From positions 59,096,346 to 59,160,345 of the forward strand of contig JBCFYV010000935.1 of NCBI GenBank assembly GCA_039000515.1: DNA of 64,000 nt. Reading direction: 5' to 3'. Below the pieces are notes generated by a model. The model made no database searches and was not told the DNA's origin. It saw only the letters and a program-made list of their open reading frames with translations. Position 1 is the first letter of the stretch; each line of letters opens with the position of its first letter. This stretch comes from Timema cristinae. Its lineage: Eukaryota > Arthropoda > Insecta > Phasmatodea > Timematidae. The position numbers and the translations under genes were made by a program. Of the stretch, positions 20,580-32,345 are shown piece by piece.

Positions 20580-22086
20580 CCTCAGTTACACTCTCGCAGA
20601 GACGACCCGATCCGGACGAGACGTTCGGCGAGAGTTCACGAGCCGAGTAGTGATGGGCACAATCGAGTAAAAATAATCTAGTAGCTTGATTGTGTTGTGT
20701 AATCGGGAGTACTCGATTCTTCCGGAATTACTCAAGTAACTTTACTCGAACCTTGTTATTATTTTATTTTCTCTTTTCTTACCAGCTAACTAAGAATCGA
20801 CTTTATTGGCTGGACCATGCATGCTATTTCCATTTAAAAGGCATATTCCCTTAAGCTAATTTTTCATCAACAGTTTCTGCTGCTATGTATAAATTACCCT
20901 TTGTGGTTTAAATGTTGCACATGCATTTTTAATACAAAATGCAGATTTAAGGTACACAATCGTAAAGCATGCTAGCTAAGCGTATCACATTTCCGATTCT
21001 TTTTAAAAGTACTCGATGGAATTGTACTCGGTACCTCGGCAGTCTTATTTCCATAATCGAATATAACGAAACTAATTGTTGTCTTTCTTAATTATTTTGA
21101 TTATAATTTCGACTTATGTTTATTTATAAATCGAAACTAACTAGAGTAAGACACAATATAAAAAAAAAGCTGCTTTCACTTTTAAAAAGGTACAATTATT
21201 ATCAATTTCTCATGAATGTATAAAGAAAAGTCTATTTAATTAAAAAGAGCACAAAACTTTTTTTTTTGTGAGATACTTCTTAAAACGCATACTTTAATAT
21301 TGACTGTACATGCAACGTGAAAACTGAAAATAAGGGGATGGAGGTCATTGTCAGTGTGAGTGTTGTTAGTATCGAATCCCATTGCAAGACTCCCGAGTAA
21401 TGTTGTCCAACCGATTGTCACGGGACCATTCGAGTAATGATTCGCTAAAAATCACTCGGATAATTCTACTCGATTATGCCCATCACTATAGTACCTTGCC
21501 TCTCTAGTGGTGGGGCGGAAGAGCGCTAGTTGATTCGGAACATTCCGTACATCTTCGGGAGGTCTCGGCTAGCTCGCTAAGAGGAGAGTTCTGTTTCAAA
21601 ACCCACAAGTGGGTTGGAGGGGGAGGTTAATTTGTGGATTGTTGTCTTGGACAGGGAACGCTGCACGCTGTTGCTGTTTTAGATTAAGCCTGCTTATAAA
21701 GGTAAGTGTGTTTGTGAATTTATTTGAATATATATTAGCCATTTATTAAATACATTGTTTATGAATTACATAAATTAATATGTCACGCTCGGTTAGCATT
21801 GTGTATAACGCACAAACTTCAATTATTCTCAAGAAATATTACTAATTGAACGGATGAGTGGAAAAAAGGATAACATTCCAGCTTCTTTTGCTTTCGGGGG
21901 AAAATATTTACTGACAAAACTATAAGTTTTATTGAAAATACTATTTTTAGGCATGTGTAGGCCTTGTCAATTAGTTGAATCTCAAAGTAGCGTCGCCGAG
22001 GTTAGTCGAGGTGAGAGCACCCACTACTACGTTCTCGCACCCTACTCTGGCTTCCTCTAGTCGTTCCTGAGAGAGTGTGGATGAGG
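20580..22086. mobile_element. Candidate hAT-type element hosting another transposon
   Basis: Left end CCTCAGTTACACTCTCGCAG (20580) matches the complement of the right end (CTGAGAGAGTGTGGATGAGG, ending 22086) over about 27 positions with mismatches. The flanks TCTAATG (left) and TCTAAATG (right) look like an 8-base duplication with one indel. The interior is GC-richer near both ends and holds the element at 20648-21488. Confidence 0.5.
20648..21488. mobile_element. Non-autonomous transposon with CGAGTA repeats
   Basis: Inverted ends TAGTGATGGGCACAATCGAG (20648) and CTCGATTATGCCCATCACTA (ending 21488) match with a single mismatch. At least nine ACTCG or CGAGT motifs cluster in the two subterminal zones. 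The termini resemble hAT elements that begin near GTGATGGGC. I cannot decide between TA and 8-base target duplication. Confidence 0.8.
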
Positions 22087-22404
22087 TCTAAATGAAGGAG
22101 ACGAGCACAAAGTGCAAGGACGCGAGGCTACGACGACCTCTCGAGTGTTTGGATCGCGTCAAGATTGAAAAGGCAGGGTATGAAGGCCTGCGGGTAATCC
22201 CAGGGGAGATCAAAGCTCAAGCCTTTTTAATTTTACCCTTTATTAGCTGCTCTTGTGTGAAGTCAAAACTGAATCACTTCACTATGCATGAGCGAGCAGT
22301 ATTTTATTTTTATTTTATCCACCCTCTTTCTTTTGTCTCCTCCGAGAAGGTGGATAAACAGTCACGCGTGATCACCTCCATAGGTAACATTAACTTTTTT
22401 TTTC
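22087..22404. other. Unassigned; frame of 105 codons
   Basis: The open frame at 22092-22409 starts at the element boundary and has no recognisable domain; treated as chance. Confidence 0.3.
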
Positions 22405-22460
22405 TTTAGCACCGCGTGTTACTACTTGTTCAGTTTATACGCCGATGTATTAATTAGGCT
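22405..22460 (-). mobile_element. SINE tail fragment
   Basis: TTAGCACCGCGTGTTACTAC then GTTCAGTTTATACGCC: shared tail only. Confidence 0.65.
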
Positions 22461-22768
22461 AATTAAGCAAGGTACATACTTGTAACAGTACACCTTGTCA
22501 TATCCCCGTCGCAAACAGGGTTAAAGCGGGTGGGTTGACGATACAAGTGACACGTTTGAGGATAAAGTTTTTGGCCGAACCGACACTCGTTACGTCGCGA
22601 ACATTGTAGCGTTCAATATTTTCCGTCGGTCTTGTGTTGTAACAGCGGAATACAGACGTCAGGATTATGGATAAACTAACCTTTACCCGTTCCTATACTT
22701 TTTTATTTTAATTTTACCCCATTCTCTTCTCGTGCTGACATTAAGTTGGTCATTTTATTTCTTACGAG
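22461..22768. other. GC-richer unassigned sequence
   Basis: No gene recognised; CpG-containing, no repeat seen elsewhere in the window. Confidence 0.3.
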
Positions 22769-23018
22769 CCGCCTCGGTGGCGTAGTTGGCTAACGCGCTT
22801 GTCGTGTTGAGCTCGATTGCTGAAGACGGGGAGATTGAGGTTTGAATCTCGGTCGGGTGAACCGGGGTGGTTTTTCCTAAATGGTTTTCCACTCTCCCTC
22901 CACGCAAATGCGGGTTCACTTCCTCTAATTCAACCTTCCCAATTCCTAATCCATTAGCGTAATTAGTACTCGAAGCGTATAACCCGAACGGGTAGTAAGA
23001 CGCGGTGCTAAATATTAT
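22769..23018 (+). mobile_element. S2 SINE, near-consensus
   Basis: CCGCCTCGGTGGCGTAGTTG head, box B-like GGTTTGAATCTCGG, complete body, tail ACCCGAACGGGTAGTAAGAC and ATT-rich end. Confidence 0.92.
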
Positions 23019-23467
23019 TAATATAATATATTTATTATGGGCATCCACATCAGTTATCAATTTTTCTGCTATTTCTTCCCAAGCATAATTGTGTTGAATT
23101 TGATTCAAATGCTGTTGTGGATGTTCCGCGCTCTACAACAATGTTTTCTGCAACAATGTTTTCTGCTAATATATTTCAATTAAATGAAGAAACATTTTCC
23201 TAGGTTCATTCAATCTCGCTAATTCAATTAATACAATCCTAGCCGCGACAGTGTTGGGTTCGTAGCACGTCCACACATGCCGTGACCTCCACGACCTCAC
23301 CCCACATATTCCTTTGATGCGATGGTGAAATACCGACTCAGTTCGCGGTGAACTGATACGCCTAAATACACCCTCATTTTCGCGTCGAGAGGTGAGAGGT
23401 TCCCATCCAAATTACTGCGTTCGTGATGCGCGTTGAGGATACGTGACGATGTACTTGTTTTACAAGT
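23019..23467. other. Unassigned sequence with CpG-rich part
   Basis: 23240-23470 is less AT-rich. A direct duplication CAATGTTTTCTGC occurs at about 23138 and 23153. Confidence 0.3.
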
Positions 23468-23607
23468 GATGGACGAGGGAGGTTGAATTCAGAGGACGCG
23501 CACCTACCTGCATTTGCGTGGTGGAAGAGTGGAAAACTATTTAGGAAAAACTACCCTCAACACACCCGACTGGGATTCGAACCCCATTTGCGGCCAACGA
23601 GGTAGGT
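23468..23607 (-). mobile_element. SINE fragment (S2/S3/S4 body)
   Basis: ACCTGCATTTGCGTGG, AACTATTTAGGAAAAACTAC and GGGATTCGAACCCC, ending at a damaged head (GCGGCCAACGAGGTAGG). Confidence 0.7.
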
Positions 23608-23882
23608 AACCATCTTAATAGCAACCATACATTCACCGCCTGAAGTAAATTCTATAGATTTCGGTTTAGCTATTTAAAATTTGACTATATATATATATAA
23701 TAAGTTTTATATAGTGATTCTCTAAGTAACTGCTTTTATTTTAAAATAATTCAATTCAATTGGCTTGAATTCCGGGAATCATTGCCGAAATGAATCGTTC
23801 CACCTTTTAAATACAAAATTATTTATTTTAATGCCACTGATATCTTTAAAACTTAATTTTAAGAATAAGAATAAGGTTAAGG
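23608..23882. other. AT-rich unassigned sequence
   Basis: Short (TA)n at about 23685-23701; nothing else. Confidence 0.35.
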
Positions 23883-24027
23883 CAGGTAAAATTCAGAGAA
23901 AATATACCCGCATTTACTTGGCTTAGTTTAAAATACATTAAGGAGGAACCACACTCAGTCGAGATTCGAACCACAACCTCTCTTCATCACAGCCTCAACC
24001 CACGTTACCACCGATATGGGTTTCACG
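23883..24027 (-). mobile_element. S4-type SINE fragment
   Basis: AGAGAAAATATACCCGCATT, GAGATTCGAACCACAACCTC and CACCGATATGGGT; the tail is missing. Confidence 0.65.
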
Positions 24028-24087
24028 TTACAGTTATAAATTACTAACGAGCTGTGGACAGGACGTTGTGTCTGATATAGCGTTATT

Positions 24088-24312
24088 AGTTCGGTGGCCG
24101 TATGGTCTAAGACGTCACTCTCGTGTTAGGCAGGCTACTGATGACAAGGAGATAGTGACTCGAATTCCAGTCGGGTGTAATGAGAGTTTTTTCCAAGATT
24201 ATTTTCCACCCTCCACGAAAATGTGAGTAAACTTCCTCTAAATACAACCTTCCTCGTCCCTAACACATTAGAGTAGCTAATATATAGGAGTATAACCCGA
24301 ACGGTAGAAAAC
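24088..24312 (+). mobile_element. S3 SINE
   Basis: TTCGGTGGCCGTATGGTCTA head, box B-like GACTCGAATTCCAG, body, and tail AACCCGAACGGTAG. The 3' end is truncated. Confidence 0.85.
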
Positions 24313-24896
24313 TAAACCGTTTAAATATATAGTGGCGAGCATTTCGAAACAAGCGATCAGGTCTCGCCTGAAAAAAGAACCACGAACAGTCATGTTAATA
24401 AAATTAATAAACCAGCCTGGATATGACAAGGGTAAACAATAAATAAATAACCAGCCACACACATGCACACATACGCACACACACGCACGCATTCGCGCTG
24501 AGAGAGAATATTGTTGAGCAAATATTAGGATCGGTCCCAGGTGGGCGTGTTACGTTACGTCGATCCAATGTGACATTTCAAAACGAGGGGTTGGGGAGGC
24601 AGGAGGAATGAAGGGGGGTCTCGTAAAGGGGAGGGGGTCATAACATAAATAACCCAACTGTCTACCATATATGGTGCGCAAGTTATGGGTTTTGTATACG
24701 AGAATATGAAATATGTTTTGAAAGTAGGATATTAAAGTCTTTTTTTTAATATTATTATTCTTCATAGAGTGGCCCTAGTGATCGCAATTGTAACCATATT
24801 TTTTTTATATACCAGAATGCATTGCAAGCGGATGACATTTGCATTTGGTGTAGAAAAAAAATGTATTTACGTATTCATAGACTGTATAGGTTAATA
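24313..24896. other. Unassigned; (CA)n and G-rich spots
   Basis: ACACACATGCACAC region at 24453-24495 and G-rich stretch at 24580-24640. No gene recognised. Confidence 0.3.
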
Positions 24897-25065
24897 TCCG
24901 CAACGGTGGTCGAGCAGTCAAAATCGTTAGGTTCTCATTGCACTTTATATCCTTAGACTAGGTTCGAAATTTTATAGGGTGTGGTAGGAGTGATTTTCAA
25001 CTCTAGTTTTACTATCCATGCTAATGCGGGTGAATTTACTCTTACTTATCCTCCTCATTCTTACC
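24897..25065 (+). mobile_element. Degraded S4-type SINE
   Basis: CCGCAACGGTGGTCGAGCAG, TTAGACTAGGTTCGAAATTT and CATGCTAATGCGGGTGAATT keep the family order. Confidence 0.55.
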
Positions 25066-25599
25066 TTAAATAATTGTTGATAGACCCTGAGCTAAACGTA
25101 CAATTCTGAACGAGTTTCCTCGTATCTCTGACAATGTCATCAACAACATATCTCTGTGAGAGTGGCTTTTCATCCATGGTCCACCTAAGAAATAAGTACC
25201 GCAATAGGCTAGTTTGGAGCCGGACCTCCGTTTGAAAAATCCAACTGGACAACCAGAGATCAAAAAGTTGTGCCAAGTCATGCAGCCACTGAAAAACTTT
25301 GGGATCACCTCCAGAATTACAATTAAAAATTTGATTTGAAAATATTGTGATTAGGTTTACTTTTTTTTTTGGACGAATTTGCGAAGAAAATGTATAAATA
25401 TTTTCTACAGATTCTTACAGTAATTTTTTTTAAACTTATTATTACGAATATCGATATGATATAATGTTAAGGCTATAACAGTAGGATTATCTATAGCGCT
25501 TTCACATTTGAAATATTTTGATCACAGATATATTTTTATCATTAGATAATAGATCAATAATATACCATGTGGTCATAATTTTTTTAAACCTGTAATTTT

Positions 25600-25680
25600 G
25601 GATTTTTTTTTATCTTGGGGGCACATTAAACTTTTAGTGATGGCCGAGGGGTACAATCTAAAAAAAGTTTAAGAACCACT
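25600..25680 (+). mobile_element. hAT-like right terminus
   Basis: Reading outward: TTGGGGGCACATTAAAC, GCCGAGGGGTACAATC, then TTAAGAACCACTG. The reverse (CAGTGGTTCTTAAAC) is a typical hAT terminus. A possible left end near 25290 (CACTGAAAAACTTTGGG) is unproven. Confidence 0.5.
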
Positions 25681-25830
25681 GGTCTAAACTCTAAAGCAAC
25701 CCCCCTTCCCCCCCTCACCCCAATAGACTGGACTGTCTGAAACGGAGAGATCGGGGTTCGAACCGAGTGTTTTAAAAATAAAAGTTTTTCACTTTCCCTC
25801 CACAAACAAAATTAGTAGTTATGCTTAGGG
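25681..25830 (+). mobile_element. S3 SINE interrupted at its box A
   Basis: GTCTAAACTCTAAAG continues after the hAT end, followed by AATAGACTGGACTGTCTG and GGGGTTCGAACCGAGTG, then a partial body. Confidence 0.6.
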
Positions 25831-26040
25831 AACACTATACATAAATTGCTTAAGAGCCTGAACCGTAATTGGTTTTAAGTTCATAACTATTCCTCTTGGT
25901 TTTTAAAGGTTCTAAATTAATATAATTAATTTTTATAATCATAATTGATTTTATGCTCTTCCTTCCCTCACTTAATTATTTTTTGAAACACTCCGAGTTT
26001 TCCTTTTCTCGGGATTTTTTGTCAAGTAACGAATTTTTTT

Positions 26041-26287
26041 TTAGAACCGCGTCTAACTAACAGTTCGGATTATACGCTTATGTACTAATCATGCTAATTG
26101 TTTTAGGGACTAGGAAGGTTATACTTATAGAAATTGTACCCGCATTTGCATGTAAGTAGAGTGTAAAACCACTTTAGAAAAAAAACACCCTCTGTACACC
26201 CGACCGAGATTCGAACTTTGATCTCCCTGTCATCAGCAGTATAGTCTACTGCGAGAGTAGCGCGTTAGACCACGCGGCCACCGAAGA
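26041..26287 (-). mobile_element. S3 SINE
   Basis: Tail complement GAACCGCGTCTAACTAACAG, body, box B complement GAGATTCGAACTTTG and intact head complement CGTTAGACCACGCGGCCACC. Confidence 0.85.
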
Positions 26288-27220
26288 GGGTATGATGCCT
26301 TTAAAAGAACCAGAACCGGAACCTTAAAATGTTTTTTTGGAAAACTGGACCAAATACCGGAACAGATAAATATATCGGTTCTGATCGCTGCCTTTATTTC
26401 CTTTTTTAAAATAATAGCAAGTAAGCGGTTAAATTAGAAATGAAAGAAAAAAAAAAATTGCGTCGTTTCGACGTCTCTACTCCTAAAAGCTTACAGAAAC
26501 GATCCTCCCCTTGCCCTGAATATTCAAAAGTGACAGCTCCCTCGGCAGCATAGCCAACTTGAGATTGCTAATGGCTTCCCCGTTCAAGGGAAGGTGTAGG
26601 AGGGGGGGGGTAACCAATCGTGACTTCACGTCACAAGGTCTTTAAATATTCATGAAATAAAAACACACAGGTATCAAGTCATTGCGGAGCACCGTTTTAA
26701 TTAAATTCCAAAAACCCAGCACACGTCATTTCATCTAAGGCCCTTTTTTTATTTTAAAAAGCGTGTTAAAATTTTTAAATTCAATCGTCGGAAGGTAAAG
26801 TTCAATTTTCAACCATGAATGTTAGATTTTTGTTTGTACTACAATCGTGTTCAAATATTCTGGTTCCCCTACCCCCCACCCCACCCTCTGCTCCCCCGCC
26901 TCCACTTCTTGTATATATTGCTTTGTTAAAAAAAATAGTATCGATGAACTGTTTTTAAAAGTGCTACTACTGTTTCATGAACTCCACGGTTAAAAACGTG
27001 AGCAAGGTTCGGAACGGACATATAGGGCTACCGGAACGGTTTTAAACTACCCCCGGGCTATCAAACCCACTTTGATTGAAGTCCAAAAGCACCAGGAGCG
27101 CGTTGAGCGTGGGCTTAGCTAGATGAGTAAGTTTGTTGTTTATTTTTCAGTTACTCACTAAAATATTTGTTTTGTGATACGCCTAACAAACACCTTTTAC
27201 TCATCCTCCACTGGTGAATC
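26288..27220. other. Unassigned sequence
   Basis: Two similar phrases occur: GAACCGGAACCTT...CCGGAACAG (26310-26365) and GGAACGG repeats (27010-27040). C-rich 26860-26900. No gene recognised. Confidence 0.3.
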
Positions 27221-27269
27221 ACTTCATACTACCCGTCCGTAATATCAACATATTGACACTAATATTATA

Positions 27270-27544
27270 TTATTATTAGCTTCGCGTCTTACCACCCGTT
27301 CGGGTTATACGCACTTACGCTAATGTGTAATGGTAGGGTGATTGTGAGATGAAAGGGAGGACCTACAGTTTAACGTGGAATCCGAACCACGGTGGAAGCC
27401 TGGCATTCCCCACATTCACAAGATGTCTTGTCAGAGGTGAAGGAAGGGTTTGGTAATCAGATAAATCTGTGCCGTGACCGAGGATTGAACCCCGGCCGCC
27501 AGCACAGAAATCTGACACCTTACCCCTAGACCACCAGGTCACCG
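27270..27544 (-). mobile_element. S1 SINE with 12-base duplication
   Basis: Complete S1 on the minus strand. Flanking ACTAATATTATA at 27258-27269 and 27545-27556. Confidence 0.93.
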
Positions 27545-27670
27545 ACTAATATTATAGTACTAGAGATGAGGAAGGGATAATCTAGAGAAAGTGTAACTGT
27601 ATTTCTATGGAAGCAGAGTAGGAAACTATTTAAGAAATAAGCCCACCATGAACACCCAGCCTTGATTTAA

Positions 27671-27967
<297 letters not shown>

Positions 27968-28028
27968 TGACTGGTTGAGACTGACGCCTTTGTCCGCGAG
28001 CCCACTGGTGCAGGAATCATTATATATT

Positions 28029-28207
28029 ATGGTTTCAAATGAGGAGACCATCTTTGAAGGAATCCAATAGCATCAAGAGAGTATGGGAAAACCATATTTA
28101 AAAACATGCGAGGAGAATCATACCTAGGCTAGTGGGTCCACCTAGATTCAAACCGAGACCATATTTAATATGAGTTTGACCCCTTAGACCACTCGACCAT
28201 CACTGCT
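28029..28207 (-). mobile_element. Degraded S3-type SINE
   Basis: GTATGGGAAAACCATATTTA, TAGATTCAAACCGAGACC and CCTTAGACCACTCGACCATC retain family order. Confidence 0.6.
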
Positions 28208-28419
28208 GGTAGTAAAATGCTAAATAAGCAAAAATAATTTCATTCATTGGTTATAATTATTGCACGTTTGCTAGCTATAAGGGACTTTAAACATAATATA
28301 ATCTAATGAGACTAAATAGAGTAAATGTTTAAGTAAATGCAACAACATTCGCCTGAGTATAGGGTGGAAACCACCTACTCAGAGCAGGAGCTAGAGCACA
28401 GCTGATTAACTGTCTCAAG

Positions 28420-28683
28420 GTGACCTGGTGGTCTAGGGGTAAGGTGTCAGACTTGTGTGCTGGCGGCCGGGGTTCAATCCCCGGTCCCGGCACAGATTTA
28501 TCTGATTACCAAACCCTTCCTTCACCTCGGACAAGACATCTTGTGAATGTGGGGAATGCCAGGCCTCCACCGTGGTTCGGATTCCACGTTAAACTGTAGG
28601 TCCTTCATTTCATCTCACGCTAATGTGTAATGGTAGGGCGATTGTAAGTGCGTATAACCCGAATGGGTAGTAAGACGTGGTGC

Positions 28684-28715
<32 letters not shown>
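28420..28715 (+). mobile_element. S1 SINE with target duplication and micro-inversion
   Basis: Perfect 12-base duplication AACTGTCTCAAG at 28408-28419 and 28716-28727. Within the body, 28618-28645 is the reverse complement of the block found in other S1 copies. The tail is a long (TAA)n. Confidence 0.95.
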
Positions 28716-28717
<2 letters not shown>

Positions 28718-28727
28718 CTGTCTCAAG

Positions 28728-29390
28728 ATAAATTACCAAATAAAAATTGTTAGAAATTTCTAAAGTAAAATAAAGATTACAGTAAATTTAATATTTAAAT
28801 AATATTCAAGTGAAAACTTTATATTCGAATAATTTTATAAGGATGGCAGCCCTTAGAATATATAAACTTATATCATATTTTTTAGCATGACTGTTACATT
28901 GAATGTAATTTTTAACTTCTGATGAAATAAGTATTTAACAAAGCATCCGCGGGGAATTCTTTCGCTGCACATAAAAATACAATTTGATAACATTCCACAT
29001 GATTTCCTCTTTCCATCTTGGAGTTACTCACGTGAATTAACAATATTCATAACTTTCCAAAACTGATTTAGCTGCCAGGATCTTACCACATTTTCAAAAT
29101 ATATTTAAATATATTTATTGATATAGTTCACACTTGATTTGGCACCAACTTTGTAAATATAATCAATATTCAAAAAATATATATATTCCCGACCTATTTC
29201 TCAACAAAATATTTCTTACTTGGTTAACCCCACTTGCCCCGTTTTTTTTTTTCCAATTCCCAAATACGTTATACATATATTTTTTATATAAAAAAAATCC
29301 ACGTGTCGTTGAATAAAATGTTTATTTTTTTATTTTTTTTACAAGTATCACACCTTTTCATTTGTATCCCTATTCCCTTCCCCCTACCTA
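28728..29390. other. AT-rich unassigned sequence
   Basis: No coding or repeat signal recognised. Confidence 0.35.
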
Positions 29391-29775
29391 AAATCCCTCC
29401 ACGTGGTCGTTGGTGTATAAAAGATGAAAGGGTGTTTGCGATTCAGAGTGCAGAGAAGGTTTAAATCCTCCCCCAAAGGCGACGACGTGGAGGGGATTCT
29501 AAAGACGGTAACTGTCAAACACATGAGTTCAAGTAACACATCCTCTTCCTCTAACTTCCTAACCACCCCTTCCTCAACGCTTCCTCAACGCTTCCTCCTG
29601 CCTGAAACAGCTGATAGGTTCCGATACGTTCTCTTATATTTATGGCGGGACACCGCAAATCAAATATTGATGGATATAAAGAGGAAAAAAATTAGGAGAA
29701 AGATAGAGAAGAAGAAATACATTTTTGAACATGAGGGGGGGAAAAAAAACACATTTAACGACGTTTCCTTGATGT
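29391..29775 (+). other. Possible promoter/exon region, unproven
   Basis: A TATAAAAG box at 29416 is followed by an open frame from 29424 of 117 codons. The frame is Ser/Thr-rich in the middle (AGTAACACATCCTCTTCC region) and then lysine-rich low complexity. A 10-base duplication CTTCCTCAAC occurs near 29570-29590. No known domain; a shadow frame exists on the other strand. Confidence 0.2.
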
Positions 29776-30260
29776 GACGCAGCGACAAGTCAAAGTATTT
29801 TTCATCATAATGTTTTATTCGACGAGTTTTATATACAAAGGATTGAAACAAAAAACATAAATTATTAAATAATTCTTAAAATAGTCTTACAATGCCAAAA
29901 ATTTATTTTGATCTTGGAGTGTTTTTTTTTTCTTAAAAGACGTATTGTTTTAAAATCAACAACAAATCCGTGGAAGCATAATATCGGTCTAGAATATAAA
30001 ATTAAGAAAAAAATTCTTTTGAAATGCAAATTTGTGAAGTGAGTGTTTATATTCGTCAGCGAAAGACGGGAATTATTTTCAGTAGATAAAAAAATAGGAT
30101 CGTAGAGTGGGCTTCTAATTTTCTTACTTCTCTTTATATTTTGGTATATTGGTGTGTGTGTATGTGATATGGCTTGGTCTGCTTCTGCTTGGGTGCTTCA
30201 AGTTAAGATGCATCCCGCTTCGCAAAATAACTTCGACTTCACTAAGTAGGTCACGTCCTA
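29776..30260. other. AT-rich unassigned sequence
   Basis: No gene recognised. Confidence 0.35.
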
Positions 30261-30462
30261 ATCTATATCTGTGGGTATGCGTACTAAACGTCAAGCTCAT
30301 CTAGTGTGGTTTGCTGATGACGGGGAGGTCCGAGTTCAAATCCCAAACAAAGGGCTAGATAGTTCTCCACGCTCCCTCCATGAAAATGCGATTACATTAT
30401 TGTATTAAAATGCGAATAGCCTGGAAGGGTAGTGACTAGTGAGACGCAGTGAAAAAAAAAGT
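30261..30462 (+). mobile_element. S4 SINE
   Basis: GTGGGTATGCGTACTAAACG head, GAGTTCAAATCCCAAAC box B region, body, and variant tail ATAGCCTGGAAGGGTAGTGA ending in poly(A). Confidence 0.78.
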
Positions 30463-30847
30463 GCGTAAGATCACTAATTGAAAATCTGTTTGAAATTTTC
30501 TCAATTATTTTGTTGTTATGTATCTAAAATTTAAAAACTAAAGCGTATTACTAAATTAGGATTTTGCTAAATAATTTAATCAAACCCACTGTTATAATAC
30601 TGATACAATCCAAAGATTAATCATGTATTTAAAATATACATCATTGAATGTTCTGGAAATAGATAATATGATCTATCACTTAATTAATTGAATATTTGAC
30701 GGACGTAGTAGTACCCAGTTTATTTTTATTTTTTATTTTAGCTTTAATTTCTCAAACTTTGGTTATAAAATATTCTATGTTTCATTCTTTCTCTCGGCGA
30801 AGTTTGGTTTATTTCTTTCAATTCGGCCTCTTCCTTCTGCGTTTTAA
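30463..30847. other. AT-rich unassigned sequence
   Basis: No gene recognised; flanks the next SINE insertion. Confidence 0.35.
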
Positions 30848-30858
30848 GATTAGTTATT

Positions 30859-30862
30859 ATTA

Positions 30863-30906
<44 letters not shown>

Positions 30907-31168
30907 GCACCGCGTCTTACTACCGTTCGGTTATACGCACTTATGATAATGTGTAATGGTAGGGTGATTGTGAGATGAAATGGAGGACCTACAGTTTAAC
31001 GTGGAATCCGAACCACGGTGGAGGCCTGGCATTCCACACATTCTCAAGATGTCTTGTCAGAGGTGAAGGAAGGGTTTGGTAATCAGATAAATATATGCCG
31101 GACCGAGAATTGAACCTCGGACCCCAGCACAGAAGTCCGACACCTTACCCCTAGACCGCCAGGTCACC
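30859..31168 (-). mobile_element. S1 SINE with target duplication and long (ATT)n tail
   Basis: GATTAGTTATT at 30848-30858 and 31169-31179. The tail is an uninterrupted ATT run of about 13 units. The tail stem has lost one base on each side (ACCGTTCGGT). Confidence 0.93.
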
Positions 31169-31179
31169 GATTAGTTATT

Positions 31180-31715
31180 GAGTTGTGAATATTGACGATT
31201 AGTAGGATACGTTTCAAACATAAAACATTAAAAATTGTTTGTCACTATTACCGGTGGGTATTTCAAAACTTCATCTGTAACTCAACCATTTTTTTTAAAC
31301 TTCACTGCTAAATTTCTAATATAAACTTATATTAATTCAACATCTACGACAAACAAAAGTATATAATCCTTAAGCTTGGGGAGGGGGGGGGAGGACTAAT
31401 TAGTTTGGCTGCTGTAATAGTCTAAAGAAGTTTTCAAATTTAAACTTAAAAAAACAAAACAAACAAACCGGCCTCATCTCCGCGCCGGGCACGTAATTTT
31501 GAAGCCGACCTTAGGAACTTTCCACCCCTTTTTTTAAATTTGTCTCTAATGAGGTCTGAACACACGACTTCAAAATTAAACTTTCCAAGTCCTGTGTTCT
31601 TATTAGCAATGTTAAACGTCAAATTATTTTTAGGATGTTCATGATATATAGTGTATTTTCTATTACTATACCCTATCTACGGTAGGGGTGTAGTTAATTG
31701 ACAGCTAGTTTAAAT
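31180..31715. other. AT-rich unassigned sequence
   Basis: G-rich tract at about 31378-31393. No gene recognised. Confidence 0.3.
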
Positions 31716-31717
31716 AA

Positions 31718-32345
31718 ATACCACCCGCGTAGGCGGAGACGCGGAATAAATTATAGGTTCATCTAGTTTGACTTGTTAGTAACGTGGGGTTCGGGTTTCA
31801 AATCCCGGCTGGGTGTATTTAGAGTGCTTTTCCTAAATGGTTTCTCGTTACCCTTCCACTCGTAGGCCTATATTCGTACAGCCCTTTTGATATCTACTTT
31901 TATTTTTTAACTCAACAACCAAAAGCTTAGTTGCCCAGCCCTTTGGCTGATTAGTGTTGCCCACACCATCTGGTAGAAACCCCATGTACTAGGGGAATCA
32001 AGGTAGTGTGTGGGGTTCGCCGTTGCTTTCCACACCGAATTTCTATAAGCGAGCGTGAAAAGCCCTTCTAATCTTGCCGGGAGAGCTATTTTCACATATC
32101 TTCCAGGGATCTTTTACACATAGGACCGACGGCTTTACTTCCCCTCCGAAGGAAGTTGTGCTACGGATTGTTATCACTGCATAAAAAGTCTGTTGACCTC
32201 GGTTGTGTTTGAACCCATGGACATCGGGTCCTGAGGAGAGCACTTTACCCCAAGACCACCTTTGGTCGATTTTCCTTAACTATACTATACCCCAATATTT
32301 TAAATATTAGGATAGCCTGGAAGGTTAGTAAGTCATGTAGTACAA
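31718..32345 (+). mobile_element. S4 SINE split by an S5 SINE
   Basis: ACCACCCGCGTAGGCGGAG head, GGGTTTCAAATCCCGGC box B, CCTAAATGGTTTCTCG body; after S5 the tail variant ATAGCCTGGAAGGTTAGTAA ends in poly(A) at about 32350. Confidence 0.75.
31878..32268 (-). mobile_element. S5 SINE, longest copy
   Basis: About 390 bp. Head complement CACTTTACCCCAAGACCACC, box B complement GTTTGAACCCATGGAC, then the S5 body: CTTCCGAAGGAAGT-like inverted motif, AGCGAGCGTGAAAAG and CCATGTACTAGGGGAATC. It is the best reference copy of this family here. Confidence 0.82.

Noticed and set aside
25061..25308. Two overlapping minus-strand frames near 25.1-25.3 kb
   Set aside because: Different frames of the same stretch, no domain, adjacent to a possible hAT end.
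28420..28500. Functional tRNA genes at S1-S6 heads
   Set aside because: Boxes A and B are present but each head continues into a repeated body and tail with target duplications. They are SINEs.
29660..29851. Minus-strand 63-codon frame opposite the 29.4 kb frame
   Set aside because: Low-complexity F/I-rich shadow with no motif.
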